From assembly GCA_964023205.1 (NCBI GenBank), contig OZ026841.1:26801561-26865560 (forward strand): DNA of 64,000 nt, written 5' to 3'. Position 1 is the first letter of the stretch. Each line of letters opens with the position of its first letter. This document shows, in pieces, positions 34,604-47,042 of this stretch. Both the position numbers and the translations under genes were made by a program. Below the pieces are notes generated by a model. It did no database searches and was not told where the DNA came from. It saw nothing but the letters and a program-made list of their open reading frames with translations. This stretch comes from Lutraria lutraria (Eukaryota > Mollusca > Bivalvia > Venerida > Mactridae).

Positions 34604-36356
34604 TTTTTAGCTCACCAGAGCACGAATGTGCTCAGGGTGAGCTTTTGTGATCGCCCGGCGTCCATCGTGCGTCGTGCGTCGTTACGAATAAGTGGCGTCC
34701 ATGTTTACTTAAAACAACATCTCCTCCTACACCCCTATGCCAATTGCAACCAAACTTGGCTGGAATGATCCTTGGGTGGTCCCCTTTCAAAGTTGTTCAA
34801 AAAATTAAATTTCATTAAAAATTCTGGTTGCTATGGCAACAAATTGAAAAAAATCTTCTTGTCTGAAACCACAGGGCCTAGAGCTTAGATATTTGGTATG
34901 TAGCATTGTCTAATGGAACTCTACAAAGATTGTTCAAATTATTCCCCTAGGGTCAAAATTGGCTCCGCCCCGGGGGTAACTTGATTTTACATAGACTTAT
35001 ATAGGAAATTTAAAAAATCTTCTTGTCAAAAACTACAATGCCTAGAGCTTTGATATTTGGTGTGTAGCATAGTCTAGTGGACCTCTACCAAGTTTGTTCA
35101 AATTATTGCCCTAGGGTCAAAATTGGCCCCGCCCCGGGGGTCACTTGATTTATATAGACTTATATAGGAAAATTTAAAAAATCTTCTTCTCCGAAACCGC
35201 AAGGCCTAGAGCTTGGATATTTTGTATGTGGCATTGTCTAGTGAACCTCTACCAAGTTTGTTCAAATTATGGCCCCGGTGTCAAAATTGGCCCTGCCCTG
35301 GGGTTTATTCTATTTTATATAGGAAAATTTAAAAATCTTCTTCTCCGAAACCACAAGGCCTAGAGCTAAGATATTTGGTATGTAGCATTGTCTAGTGGAC
35401 CTCTACCAAGTTTGTTGAAATTATGGCCCCGGTGTCAAAATTGGCCCTGCCCTGGGGTTTATTCTATTTTATATAGGAAAATTTAAAAAATCTTCTTCTC
35501 CGAAACCGCAAGGCCTAGAGCTTAGATATTTTGTATGTGGCATTGTCTAGTGGACCTCTACCAAGTTTGTTCAAATTATGGCCCCGGTGTCAAAATTGGC
35601 CCTGCCCTGGGGTTTATTCTATTTTATATAGGAAAATTTAAAAAATCTTCTTCTCCGAAACCACAAGGCCTAGAGCTAAGATATTTGGTATGTAGCATTG
35701 TCTAGTGGACCTCTACCCAGTTTGTTCAAATTATCGCCCTAGGGTCAAAATTGGCCCCGCCCCGGGGGTCACTTGATTTATATAGACTTATATAGGAAAA
35801 TTTAAAAAATCTTATTCTCCGAAACCACAAGGCCTAGAGCTAAGATATTTGGTATGTAGCATTGTCTAGTGGACCTCTACCAAGTTTGTTCAAATTATTG
35901 CCCTAGGGTCAAAATTGGCCTCGCCCCGGGGGTCACTTGATTTATATAGACTTATATAGGGAAATTTTAAAATCATATTGTAAGAAACTACAATGCCTAG
36001 AGCTTAGATATTTTGTATGTGGCATTGTGTAGTGGACCTCTACCAAGTTTGTTCAAATTATGGCCCCGGGGTCAAAATTAGCCCTGCCCTGGGGTTTAAT
36101 CTATTTTATATAGGAAAATTTAAAAAAATCTTCTTCTCCGAAACCAGTGACAAGGCCTAGAGCTAAGATATTTGGTATCTAGCTTTGTCTAATGGACCTC
36201 TTTAAAATCTGTTCATATAATGGCCATGGGATAAAAAACGGCCCAGATGGGTCACTTGATCTTACTTAGACTCGTATAGAAAACTTCAACAATGTTAATC
36301 TCCAAATGACCTTTTCTCCTGGTGAGCATTTATAGGGCCATCATGGCCCTCTTGTT
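34604..36356 (+). mobile_element. Family B element, complete copy B2
   Basis: It opens with TTTTTAGCTCACCAGAGCAC, forming a two-level hairpin (AGCTCACC / GGTGAGCT around GAGCAC / GTGCTC). The core has about eight units of 154-166 bp (GGGTCAAAATTGGCCCCGCC, GGCCTAGAGCTAAGATATTT, CTCTACCAAGTTTGTTCAAA). It ends CTGGTGAGC, then a GGGCC/GGCCC stem-loop and CTTGTT. No coding frame of note. Confidence 0.8.
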
Positions 36357-38520
36357 CCTTATCCAGATTTATAGCACACTGTTCATTTTGCTAAGAATAT
36401 TGTTAATTAAATTGTGACATTAAAATGTAGAAATACAATAGATAAGGAGGCCTGAAGACAGCAATGTCATTACCTTGTCCTCACAATTAGATATTCTAAA
36501 CAATATGTACGTTTATAAATTTTTCTAATGACCAATGTTGTTATTGAAAGGATTTGAGGAAAACATATCAATTTACTTCAGACAGAACAGTTACTTGCAA
36601 TATTGCAAGGGCTTATTTCTTGATGAAAACTTCATTTGCTTCATTTTTGTAGTTCGGTACGAACAAAAAGTTACTACCATATTTTGACAATCGCTCAGAT
36701 TTCATTTTTTCTGCCTACCGAACAGCTTCCACTAACCTTCCGCCTACGAACAGAGTTCCAGTTTTTCAATTAAATAGCATAAATACAAATTCAAATATTA
36801 CGTGCATATAAGTCAAAATCAGATGGCTATGCAATATCGTAAACAAGCAATACAAAACAGTCGTAACAAGAAAAACTAGAACAAAACGTTATAGGTAGAT
36901 GAATTTCAAGAAGCATATTGGTTTATGTTTTTTGTATGAAGTTGTTTTTTTTCATAAAGGATATTGTCTGTATATTTAATTCAATCCAAGGGTAAAAAGT
37001 GGTTCATCGAGAAATTGTAATCAATTAATTTAATGTGTAACTTTTTCTAAGAGCATAATCTTCATGTATGAGATATTGCATTCTGCATATTAAAGTTGAG
37101 TATACAAAGAGGCAGTAATGTATACTATAGATGTATAATAGTATATACTAATTGCTTCAAACTTTTGTTGATCAGATAGGAAATCGTAAATCAAAGTACT
37201 GAATTCTGCATCAAAATTCATGTGCGAACTATCGTTCGGATTCAAAAACTCATCCTACAAAGAAATTCAACTTTTGACTGGTTTGTGGTTACGAACAAAA
37301 GCACTTTGATTATAGCTTAGTTGCTCTACTTGTTGTATATGAAACAGTCAGTGTCACAGGGGAAGCAACTATTGTATAAATAAAATAAATCCAATAATGA
37401 AATTAAATTAAAATTATTCACACACTTTAATCTTAAAAAATACTTAATATTTTCAACTTCCTACCACAAATTAAAGTCACGAAATTTACATTCCCGAAAT
37501 AACTCGGTACCTATAAGATAAGTATTAAATTATACATAACTTGCATTGATCAAAACTTTCACACGAATTACTCAATGTTTTGGACTTATTTTTGGATTGA
37601 GGTTTGATATGTGAACTGATATAGGGTGACAAGCGGACCATAAAATTATAATATACCGAAATTTACGTTGGTAAAGGGGTTTTGTTAATTGTTGTTGTCA
37701 ATGTTTCTCTTATTCTGGGATTACTCGACATGATTGCAATAAAAACGATAACATTTAAACATATAAATAAATCGACCGTCCCGTACGTCATTCGCTAATG
37801 TCATTGAAAAATATAATAGAGCTTTGAGTCATAGCCATATAAAGGGTATGTTATTCATACAATGATATCAGCTTGATAGTACAAACTATCATTTTTATTC
37901 TATCTGCAAATATTGTATCATTAATATTTGTTAATCGAAAACAAGTGCGTTCATATAATAATTTCACGCGTGCTGCGTACCATTGCCGAACAACGTCAAG
38001 TTCTATTCGGCGAAAAATGCCGACCTATACTTATGTCGCAATATACATACACGCGAAAACTACGTTTTTTCACTTTTTTTCACTGAGGTCTACGTTGCAC
38101 CAACTGCCGGGAAGTAATTTTGCAATCGTATACCAGAGGAGGAATACCCTAAGGATACGCCAGCTCGAGACGAACTCAAGGATCTTCCGTAAATTAACTG
38201 GACAGCTTATTCATATGTGGAGTATGTCTTATCTCGAATGATTTTCAATTTCGATAAGGCGAGGTGGTAATGACAGTGATTACTAGTAAGAAACTATAAC
38301 TACTCGAACATGGAGGCCCGCGGTGAAAGCGGTAATGTACGCTTGAATATATTAAATAAACATTATCTGAAATCGTATGATATCTATTTCTCTAATGGTC
38401 CGTGATAAAACTCACAAGATTGTAACAAAACGTACTCGTGGGCCGATTCACAATTTAACACGTACGTTTGAAATATCAATTAAATGACGACATGCATTTA
38501 TAAATACCGATCACCAATAC
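36357..38520. other. Intergenic, nothing assignable
   Basis: AT-rich sequence between element B2 and the palindromic segment. The 122-codon forward frame at 37873-38241 has no recognisable motif, no splice context and no paralogue in the window; I do not call it. Confidence 0.4.
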
Positions 38521-38522
38521 TG

Positions 38523-38976
38523 ATTATTATACCTCACGTGACTTATTTACTCTATAGTCTTATGTGACGTCAGAGGGTGACAATCCGTAATGTTACCCTC
38601 TGACATTACATTTCGGCCCGCTTGCCATAACGAAACTGCCCTCACGCGCTCACGCGATTTTACCGGATGTCAGGTTTTATTCTGTCTCTGTCGTATCGAA
38701 TACTATCCTTGTCTAGACACTTTAGGCACTTAGTAGAATATAATTTTATTTTGACATCCGGTTTTGCAGTAGACATTTTCACAGCAAATGTAACTATGGT
38801 GTCAGAAAGAAGCTTCGTTTCAATTTCTATTATAGTTTTCGTTATATTTGTTAACATGTTTGTTAATATTGTTTTGTTCGGTATAATAAAATAAATATCA
38901 CATCCCACATAGGGTGATAGAACGTCTCGGGTGAACATTACGTTCTATCACCCTATGTGGGATGTGATATTTATAT
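38523..38976. repeat. Palindromic segment, unit 1
   Basis: Unit 1 begins TTATACCTCACGTGACTTAT and ends in a hairpin with ~33-bp arms at 38892-38973 (AAATATCACATCCCACATAG and complement) around a 14-base centre. It also contains an inner inverted repeat (CAGAGGGT / ACCCTCTG) near 38570-38605. Unit 2 follows directly. Confidence 0.85.
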
Positions 38977-38978
38977 AT

Positions 38979-39512
38979 TATTATACCTCACGTGACTTAT
39001 TTACTCTATAGTCTTATGTGACGTCAGAGGGTGACAATCCGTAATGTTACCCTCTGACATTACATTTCGGCCCGCTTGCCATAACGAAACTGCCCTCACG
39101 CGCTCACGCGATTTTACCGGGTGTCGAATTTTAATCCATCTCTGTCGTATCGAATACTAACCTTGTCTAGACACTTTAGGCACTTTAGTAGAATATACAT
39201 GTAGTTTGACATCCGGTTTTGCAGTAGACATTTTGACAGCAAAAGTAACTATGGTGTCAGAAAGAAGCTTCGTTTCAATTTCTATTTTAGTTTCGTTATA
39301 TTTGTTAACATGTTTGTTGAATTAGTGACTTTCTTAATTGTTTTTTTTTGTTCGGTATAATAAAATAAATATCACATCCCACATAGGGTGATAGAACGTA
39401 ATGTTCACCCGAGACAAAGTAATGTCAACCTCGGCTAACGCCTCGGTCGACATTACTTGTCTCGGGTGAACATTACGTTCTATCACCCTATGTGGGATGT
39501 GATATTTATATA
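38979..39512. repeat. Palindromic segment, unit 2
   Basis: A direct repeat of unit 1 with few differences over its first ~390 bp. Its terminal hairpin (39367-39508) is longer, with ~62-bp arms extending through AATGTTCACCCGAGACAA to GTAATGTC. Unit 1 seems to have lost the inner part of one arm. No transposase is seen, so this is a non-autonomous or foldback-like repeat. Confidence 0.85.
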
Positions 39513-39989
39513 TTATAAAGGTTACAGAAGAAAAAACAATTATTAAGACTAGAAACCGAATAAACGAACTTGTCTATAATAGATATGAAAAAAAATATAA
39601 TAAAAAAATAAATGCACGTAATACCCATTCAAAAATTGACATCGTGAACTTTGACAAGCAACCCAAAATATCAATTTAATAGATAAAAAACACACTTATT
39701 TCATGTTTGGGTAGTACAAGCTCACGTGATGTCTTGTCAGTGTAAATACATCCGTTTATACTTTCTTGAACATCCCTTTCGGTTTATTGTTAATTCAATT
39801 GGTTAGAACGCCTGTAGAAATATTTAAACACCATCATTTAAGTACTGCATCTTGCTGAATTAAGACATGAATATGCTTTTATAAAGCTGTCAGAAATTCA
39901 CTTATTTTATTGCCTAGTATAGTCTAGTATTATTAAGATCTCCGTTCTGTTTCGATTTTACGTGATTTTGTCCGTAATTTATCTGAACA

Positions 39990-42900
39990 ATGGAAATAAT
40001 TTTGAGAATTGTCTGTGTATTTTCTGCGATCATTGTTCCAGGATTGTTAACCAAACATGAAGGTAAGTCAATGTGTAATAGATAAGTTTATTTCGTTGTA
40101 AATAATTCGTCCATTCTATGCAAGCATACACTATTTTCTACTCAATGAAAACGTACATACTAGTAACTTGAATATTTTCTGTTCCTTAAAAGCATTTTAA
40201 GTATTTTCAATTCCACGGATGCGTAACTAGATTGTCTTGAACATGTATACTGTAATATTCGCTTCATAATTTATTCCTACACCACTAAAATACTCAAAGC
40301 ATCGCCATACATTAACTGAGGGAAAATAATGTATGTGTAAAATCTTCATGACATTTTTATTTGAAGTTATGTTAAAAATACAGAAGGTCTTCCGGAACTT
40401 AGATATAAAACAACATTACAATTATTTCGCCAACTCAAACTAGTCCATACCAAAACAAGACGGTACTACAACATAGGGACCGATATGAGGACGTCTAAAA
40501 GCTTATTTCTCATTTTCGTTTTCATCTTATTTCAAACCATTCAGAACATGTATACATATATGTTGCAATGCAAGTCTATGTAAGTTCAGTTTCCATCACT
40601 GCTTTCAGTACTTTTTTCACTTTAGTTTATCCGAGGTCGCACAAACTATGCAAATTGTTTTGTTGAAAATACTTTATTCTCAACTTAATTAACTTTTGAA
40701 TGTAAGATAAAAATTGAAATTTGAGCTGTATATATAATCAATTTTAAGTTTCATGAACTGTGTCCAGATCAGTGACATCTCTCCGAAACGTTTATTAGAT
40801 ACACAAATGCGGATAAAATACATCAAAACTCATACAAATCTTGACAAAGTGAATTAAATCCACCTATCTAGAAAGTACGATGTATAATCACATTTACGAA
40901 TTGTTTATTTGACAAAAATTGGGTAGGTTTAGGTCGCAAAACATTTTTATTTACCCGTATCGATAGATCGGGGGTATATTGTTTTTGGCATGTCTGACTG
41001 TTTGTACCAAACTTTAAGACTGTCTGTCTGTCTACCTGTCTGTCAGTTTGTTTGTACCAAACTTTTACAATGCCTATAAGTCAAAACGTTTCAATAGCAC
41101 CTACAATCATCAAACTTTGTATTTTGGTTCCTTTTGACAACTACTATATGCATGTGCATTTTCAGGTCAGTAGTTCAAATAGTTCAAAGATCACACAGAG
41201 GAAGCATTGTGACAAATACACATCTTACTTCTATTTATTTTTTATACCGTTCGTACTTTTGAGACAGGCTTGTTCCCCATGCACTGAATATAAATTTAGA
41301 CTTCGTAGTTTGAATAGTGCTTTTAGAAACTTGAGCATTGACGCAAACGACAGGACCAGTAGGATAACAGCAGTCATTTGATCATAATGATACTGTCCTA
41401 GGAATGGAGGAATGTTCAGTTTGATTCCTTTCGGACTTTCACTAGTGTCTTCATTTTATTAGCCAAGTCTAAGGCAGATCCATCCGACTTTTCAAGGAGT
41501 TCAGTCTGATTTTATGTTATCTGATCAAGAATAGTCTTGATAAATCACACTAGACCCCGTATGATATGTACACATATATACGCAAAGCATTCACTTGATA
41601 AGCCTAAACATCGGCAAAATAACACGAATGTTAATGGAAAGACATATATATATACTCGTATATCAACTTCTTAAGTATTGCTTGTTTTCTACTGTTTAAT
41701 ATAAATAGATGCGTGTTTGCAATTCTTGAAAAATAAATACGTTAAAAAACTAGCATACAGATGAGATCGCGAAAACATATGACATAATCAATTCGAGGCT
41801 CGAATATTTAATGTAAAACATTATAAACGGAACAATTGTTCATTACAACAACCTTGTCTTATGTCTAGATATGATTTTCACACCAGTTTCGTAGTAAAAT
41901 ACCTTTGTTCGTCGTAGTTTTTGATGATATTGATTTCCTGTTGATAAAATCCGCCGGTATCCTCGTATGACGTCATCAAAGGGCAACAATTTAAATCACT
42001 ACTTAATTGAAACGGTGTATAGAGGTCTCTTTGGGCGTAAACAAAAGGGCGCCATCTTGGATTATATTTATAGTAACTTATTTGCATATTCGCATTTACC
42101 TCGTGTTTATACCTAAAGAGACATCTATACTACTGATAACCTGACGCACTACTATTTGTCTGGACTTTTCAACAAGTGAAGAACGATTTATGAAAACGTT
42201 TGGAAACTTTTTCCATTCTTGAAAACTTTTTGTAAGAGATCACTGATCCAAATACTGAAAATGTGAACAACTGAAACCTTTATGACGAATTATTTTTCAT
42301 ACTCTTAAGTCAGCCCAGAAATCTTTCGCCCATATTCGATTAGATAAATGGTGATAACATGAACGAATTTCTGTATTTTAGATTTGGATGCAGTGAAGGA
42401 ATCTGTTGAAAAACTCCTAATGGAGCGGTTTCTTGAGAATACTTTAAGAGAATTATATGCAGCTGGTGACGATAAACTCGAAAATGACAAAAACGATAAC
42501 GAGGAGTCTGCACGGGCATATAATCATGCAAAAAGGTCGGTGAATTTAATTCATGATATTTTTCTTTTATATGTTTGTATACACGAGTACAAGGACGAAA
42601 TACATACCATTAAAACCAGCACCTTATGAGGACAACGGGTCAGTAGTATAAATTCAAATAATAAATGTTTCTATCATACCTCACTCCCATTTCCAATGTA
42701 AAGTCGCCTATTCCTGAGCGGGCAATAATTTTTAATAACACATTGTAATAACACATGCGCAGAAATGATGCGCGTACAGTTCAAGGAGATATTCATGTAT
42801 TCAATCATTTTCATTTACTTGACCAGTTGTTCTTAATAAAACCTCTTCTAGATTGTACATCAACATTGTACTGTCTTGGTCAATATCATTTTTCTCGCGC

Positions 42901-43375
42901 TGACAATTTTTCATAACGCCCTCTTAGAAATGTGACATTTATATAATACATCACCTGTATATATATATATTATATAATAATACCTATGGAATGTTAGTTA
43001 TTTTTCATTATCAATTTGCTTGACACGGATATTTCTTAACCTTATATATATATATATACATATATACCTAAATAGGCAGAAACACTTCGAAACTAATATA
43101 AGTACCAGCAGTTATTTACAAGTATATCATGCTCGTTTTACAGATTCAATGAAGATTTCCATGCCAGGGGAACTAACGCAACAACCACTACAACTACCCC
43201 GCCTCCCTCGCAAGCCTCGAGCGAAGCTGCTGCAACAGAAGCACCAACATTTAACTTATGTAAGAGATGGTGGTGGTCATGGAAACCGTGGAATCCATGC
43301 AAGAGATCCATGAACCAGCGTTCATCATCCTTTGAAAAATTTAGACTGCTTCAAAGAATGTTAGATGACGAGTAA
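39990..43375 (+). CDS. g1: novel secreted precursor with Trp-rich two-Cys C-terminus
   Basis: I do not recognise this family. Three exons (39990-40062, 42382-42535, 43144-43375; phases 1 and 2) give 152 residues. Exon 1 is a signal peptide (MEIILRIVCVFSAIIVPGLL). Exon 2 (residues 25-75) is acidic, helix-prone and ends in AYNHAKR. Exon 3 starts FNEDFHARG, then has a Thr run and Pro/Ala linker (86-111), then C115-KRWWWSWKPWNP-C128-KR, a Trp-rich cationic loop, and a longer tail to residue 152. The exon 3 frame is fixed by splice phase and by the HARG + Thr motif shared with the paralogues. The Trp/Lys/Pro composition recalls Trp-rich antimicrobial peptides such as indolicidin, an analogy only. 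It is the first of a same-strand array with g2-g4. Confidence 0.75.
40951..41227 (+). repeat. Family D element, diverged copy D2
   Basis: It has ACCCGTATCGATAGATCGGG (a hairpin) and CTGTTTGTACCAAACTTT like D1, and ends near GGAAGCATTGTG...CACATCTTA. It lies in intron 1 of g1. The 109-codon frame at 41052-41381 overlaps it and is not called. Confidence 0.6.
42684..42990. repeat. Segment shared with g4 intron 1
   Basis: CACTCCCATTTCCAATGTA, CCTGAGCGGGCA.TAATTTT, and ACACATGCGCAGAAATGATG with GCGCGTACAGTTCAA are all found in the same order at 54028-54920. Here it is in intron 2 of g1, there in intron 1 of g4. Confidence 0.75.
42954..43070. repeat. AT-rich microsatellites in g1 intron 2
   Basis: TA runs occur at about 42957-42974 and 43044-43067, shortly before g1 exon 3. 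Confidence 0.8.
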
Positions 43376-43445
43376 GAATGAAGACAAGCAAACATTATTC
43401 TGAACAAAGTCACGTGTAATGTGTCACCAGTAACAATTTGTCACG

Positions 43446-43473
43446 TGTGTGTGTGTATATATATATATATATA
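43446..43473. repeat. (GT)n(AT)n microsatellite
   Basis: A short GT run followed by an AT run lies just downstream of g1. Confidence 0.85.
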
Positions 43474-43499
43474 AAGAAAGTTGTATGAAGATTTCCAAA

Positions 43500-43771
43500 T
43501 TTATATGCCTCCACCTTTCGAATTGGTTGAAGGGCATACATGCTACCTGTTCGTCTGTCCTATATTCCGACGTCTGTTCAAATTTTAGTTCCCGAGCGAT
43601 AACTCAAGAAATATTAAATAGATTAGTTTCATATTTTAGAAGAAGGTGTAAAATTAATACACGTCAAGTTCGATTTTAGTTTAAATCCAAACATTTTCAC
43701 AGGAGTTATGGCCGCGTATTGAATTAGCTCTCAGCGGGGTCATTCATGTCCTCCGGACGCATTTCTGGTTT
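43500..43771 (+). repeat. Family D element, diverged copy D4
   Basis: It opens ATATGCCTCC with a hairpin to GAAGGGCAT and ends GGGGTCATTCATGTCCTCCG, a GTCC/GGAC stem-loop, and CTGGTTT in place of CTTGTTT. It abuts the assembly gap region. Confidence 0.55.
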
Positions 43772-43806
43772 CTGAATTAATCTATGAGACAGTAATAATG
43801 AATGCA

Positions 43807-44006
43807 NNNNNNNNNNNNNNNNNNNNNNNNNNNNNNNNNNNNNNNNNNNNNNNNNNNNNNNNNNNNNNNNNNNNNNNNNNNNNNNNNNNNNNNNNNNNNN
43901 NNNNNNNNNNNNNNNNNNNNNNNNNNNNNNNNNNNNNNNNNNNNNNNNNNNNNNNNNNNNNNNNNNNNNNNNNNNNNNNNNNNNNNNNNNNNNNNNNNNN
44001 NNNNNN
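43807..44006. other. Assembly gap, 200 N
   Basis: A run of exactly 200 N, which usually stands for a gap of unknown length. Missing sequence here may include the first exons of g2. Confidence 0.99.
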
Positions 44007-44114
44007 TTTGTTTTCCTTGAAATCGTGTTCGATGTACGTATGAGAAACAAAAAATGTATAAAAAGACAATTGCGAATTTCTTTGATGTGAACACTGTAAA
44101 ATACACTTTTTATA

Positions 44115-44177
44115 AAATTCCTAAATCGTCGTTATAGTACCGTGTGAACACCGCTTATCTGCTAGCAGTCCAATTAG
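44115..44177 (-). repeat. Family Y repeat, part 1
   Basis: This stretch (AAATTCCTAAAT, TGTGAACAC..CTTAT, GCTAGCAGTCCAATTAGGT) is the reverse complement of 57732-57800. The matching sequence resumes at about 45600 on the other side of a LINE. Confidence 0.75.
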
Positions 44178-44179
44178 GT

Positions 44180-44210
<31 letters not shown>

Positions 44211-44211
44211 T
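44177..44211 (+). repeat. (TAG)n microsatellite
   Basis: About ten TAG units followed by a T-run. It probably represents the 3' tail of the minus-strand LINE. Confidence 0.9.
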
Positions 44212-45596
44212 TTTATTCAGGTAAAATGAGTACATGTCACAAGAACAATACAAATTCAAATGTCGACATATAATAAACATGTGAACAGTAAAGTGCATAG
44301 AAGATGACACGTAATCAAAACCAGGGATGACACAAAAAGAAGGCATTAAAGCTGACTTATTTCCATTGTGGCCCTTAGAATTTGATCATGTGACACCGGA
44401 AAGGCAAATTAATTATTCAATAAATTATTGTATATAATTTTAAGTTACATTTTCATAGCACATTGAATTGGTAAAACTAAAATCTATAATACTGAAAGAT
44501 AAAATAAAATTTGAAAAAAAAAAAAAAATGACCAGAATAAAAGTACTAGACTGTTACAGACTGCATGAAATGATTCTTTACAGTTTTTTAAAAATGACTT
44601 GGACTTTTTATAGATCTGAAAAGTGGTGGTAACCTGTTCCATAACTGGCAGCCATTAAACGCAAACTATTTCTTCCCAAAACCCTTAACCTTGGAATAGA
44701 ATAACTATTACTATCTCTAAGACGAGTGGAATAAGAGTGTACCTCATTAGTCAATTCAAAATTTTCATTTAAGTAGCTTGGTGCATTATTATAGTGAATC
44801 TTATGTACATGACCAAGGATAAGGGAATCAATTCTTAAATGAACCGGTAACCAGTCAACTTCTTCGAAGTGGACCCTCCCAATATGAGTACGAGGACTGA
44901 GATTAAGTATGAATCTCAACATTTTATTCTGGGTAGCCTGAAGTCTATTTTTCAGAACATGATTCAAACCTAAATACCAAGACGCACAAGCGTAGTCAAA
45001 ATGACATTGAATTAATGATGAAACTAAAAGCTGTTTGGTATACCTATTTAAAAATGAACGTTTTCTATATAAAAACTTTAATTTAGCATTGGCCTTCTTT
45101 ATAACCTGATTGGCAATGGACTCACCAGATAAACATTGGTCAAGATTAGCACCGAAGTATTTGACAGATTTGTTGGATTATATTTAATTTTCATTGCATA
45201 CAATGACTAGAATCTATCACATGAGCTAAGTTTCGGCTTAGAAGCCAACAAAATGGATTCTGTCTTACCGAGATGCAGTGAGAGCTTATTATCAGTGAGC
45301 CATTTACTTATACTGGTAAGATCATCAGTGAGCTGGATGTAATATACTGAATGTCTTTCCCTGCCACTAAAATACCTGAGTCATCGGCATACAAGAGTAA
45401 TTTATTACGAACCACATCCTCCATATCATTCATATAAATTAGAAATAACAGGGGGCCAAGGATTGAACCCTGAGGTACCCCACAAGTGACATTGGCACTA
45501 GATGAAAGTACACCAGAGACATTGACCGTCTGTGCACGACTAGATAAATAAGAACTAAACCAAAGAATAACATCTCTAGAGAAACCATGAGGTTAA
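44178..45596 (-). mobile_element. 5'-truncated LINE (CR1/Jockey-like reverse transcriptase), minus strand
   Basis: On the minus strand the sequence encodes, from 45596 down, FSRDVILWFSSYLSSRAQTV, then CGVPQGSILGPLLFLIYMND, then LLYADDSGI with the catalytic YADD, and further on a C-terminal piece (44608-44967) with LQATQNKMLRFILNLSPRTH and VDWLPVHLRIDSLILGHVHK. Small frameshifts break the frame, so it is inactive. The GVPQGS.LGPLLF and YADD motifs place it among CR1/L2/Jockey-type non-LTR elements. Its 3' end is a CTA microsatellite (TAG on the + strand, 44177-44211) instead of poly(A). It is inserted in a family Y repeat. Confidence 0.85.
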
Positions 45597-45599
45597 GCA

Positions 45600-45895
45600 T
45601 GCAAATGATGATACTAGGTCAGCTACTGTAAATTAATTTTAATAAATGTAAAATGTTTGTCAAGAACACTTTATAAATTTGTTTCGAATGCATATTAAGA
45701 ATACATTTTTATACCTTTTTACTTTACAAATTTTACAACCATTAAACAATTACAGACTCGCTATAAGTTGTCGCGGTCTCAATTTTTCCTACGCTTGTAG
45801 ATATCATCCAATAGAATGATGAATTTCTTCTGAATAATTAATATAGCAACAAGAAATATGGGTCAAAAGTGAGCTTAAACACCTTTGTAAAAAAG
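45600..45895 (-). repeat. Family Y repeat, part 2
   Basis: TAGGTCAGCT, AAATGTAAAATGTTTG.CAAG, AAGAATACATTTT, CAGACTCG.CTATAAGTTG and CTACGCTTGTAGAT match in order the reverse complement of 57395-57735. Together with part 1 this is one Y copy split by the LINE. Confidence 0.75.
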
Positions 45896-46571
45896 AACAT
45901 AAGCATTTCAATGAGACACACCACCAAATACATGTTATAAATAGCTATAGCACAATGTTCTAAAATCTATCGATTAATATTCAATATATAAAAATCTATC
46001 AATTAATATTCAATGCATAATTTAGCATGTTTTATATAACTATTGCAAGTATATATACATATAAGAATGTTCTATATTCGTAGTACATGTACTGTAGCTT
46101 TCTGGCTCTGTGCTAATCCTAGAAATAGTGTTGCTGAAATATCTGTGTTCCTCTGATAGCGACTTTAGATAAATGAACTAAACTTTAAACATGTTCTGAG
46201 GGTTGTTGCTCTTGTTGCAATATATAAAAAAATCTGAAAATAATGAATTTTTCTTTATCAAATTAGAATAATATAATATAACTTAAATGATAATTGTCAA
46301 AAATCGCACTGTAAATTATTTTCTATTAAAGAAACCTACAACCTTTACAAAAATCTGCCTAGTAATTTTGAGATAGAAGGTTTTGGACATTATGGGTATA
46401 AATCCTTAACAACAGAAGCTCACGTACCTATGTTTACTATTCTTTACCCAGCAATGTGCTCATTCAATATTTCAACTATATCAATCTTAAAGTTGTAATT
46501 AGGCCGGGGGTATGAAACCAGCTGATGATAACGATGACACATGTACTGATAGTTACATATTAACTTTCCAG

Positions 46572-46845
46572 ATTGAGACAAAATGGCATTCAGAATATTT
46601 ATGAAAGATGGGATGACCTCCATGGCCGAGGGACAGACACAACAACACGCAGACCAGTCACTGAGATCCCATCGTCCCCCGAAACAACTACAACCACAAC
46701 AATCAAAACAACAACATCAACAACAATGACCGTGCCGTGCAAATGGAGGGGATGGTTGAAGTGGCTCTGTAGACGAAACAAATACTATCATTTTTCAGCT
46801 CTTAGAAATTTAATTCAAAACATGTTAGTAAAACATTCAGACTGA
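46572..46845 (+). CDS. g2: orphan last exon of the secreted-precursor family
   Basis: A perfect counterpart of exon 3 of g1, g3 and g4: acceptor AG at 46570-46571, phase 2, then LRQNGIQNIYERWDDLHGRG, a Thr-rich linker, and a cationic two-Cys end (C-KWRGWLKWL-C-RR) with a further tail ending MLVKHSD. The frame is 90 residues, open and undamaged. No signal-peptide or second exon is found upstream. The 200-N gap at 43807-44006 and the LINE insertion lie in that interval, so the missing exons may be in the gap or the gene may be a partial copy. AATAAA at 47037-47042 is a possible polyadenylation signal. Confidence 0.65.
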
Positions 46846-47042
46846 AAACTAATCAACTGAACAAGGCTATGAGTAATGTTATTTTATCCACCAATTTATA
46901 TTCATTGCGAGTGTCATAAGACATAGTGAGGTGCGTTTAGTTTTATATGTTGTTCTAGTATTGTTTGTATACAGCGCGTGTTGCATCTAGCACTGGTTTA
47001 TCGTATTCTTAACACAATTGTTTGATAAATTAAATAATAAAT

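Noticed and set aside
37873..38241. 122-codon forward frame
   Set aside because: No domain, paralogue or regulatory context; consistent with chance in unconstrained sequence.
38660..38938. Minus-strand 92-codon frame in the palindromic segment
   Set aside because: It overlaps a forward frame of similar length and is broken in the second unit.
43020..43313. Forward frame encoding a Gln/Leu/Pro-rich peptide over g1 exon 3
   Set aside because: Splice phase and the HARG-Thr motif of the paralogues select a different frame for this exon.
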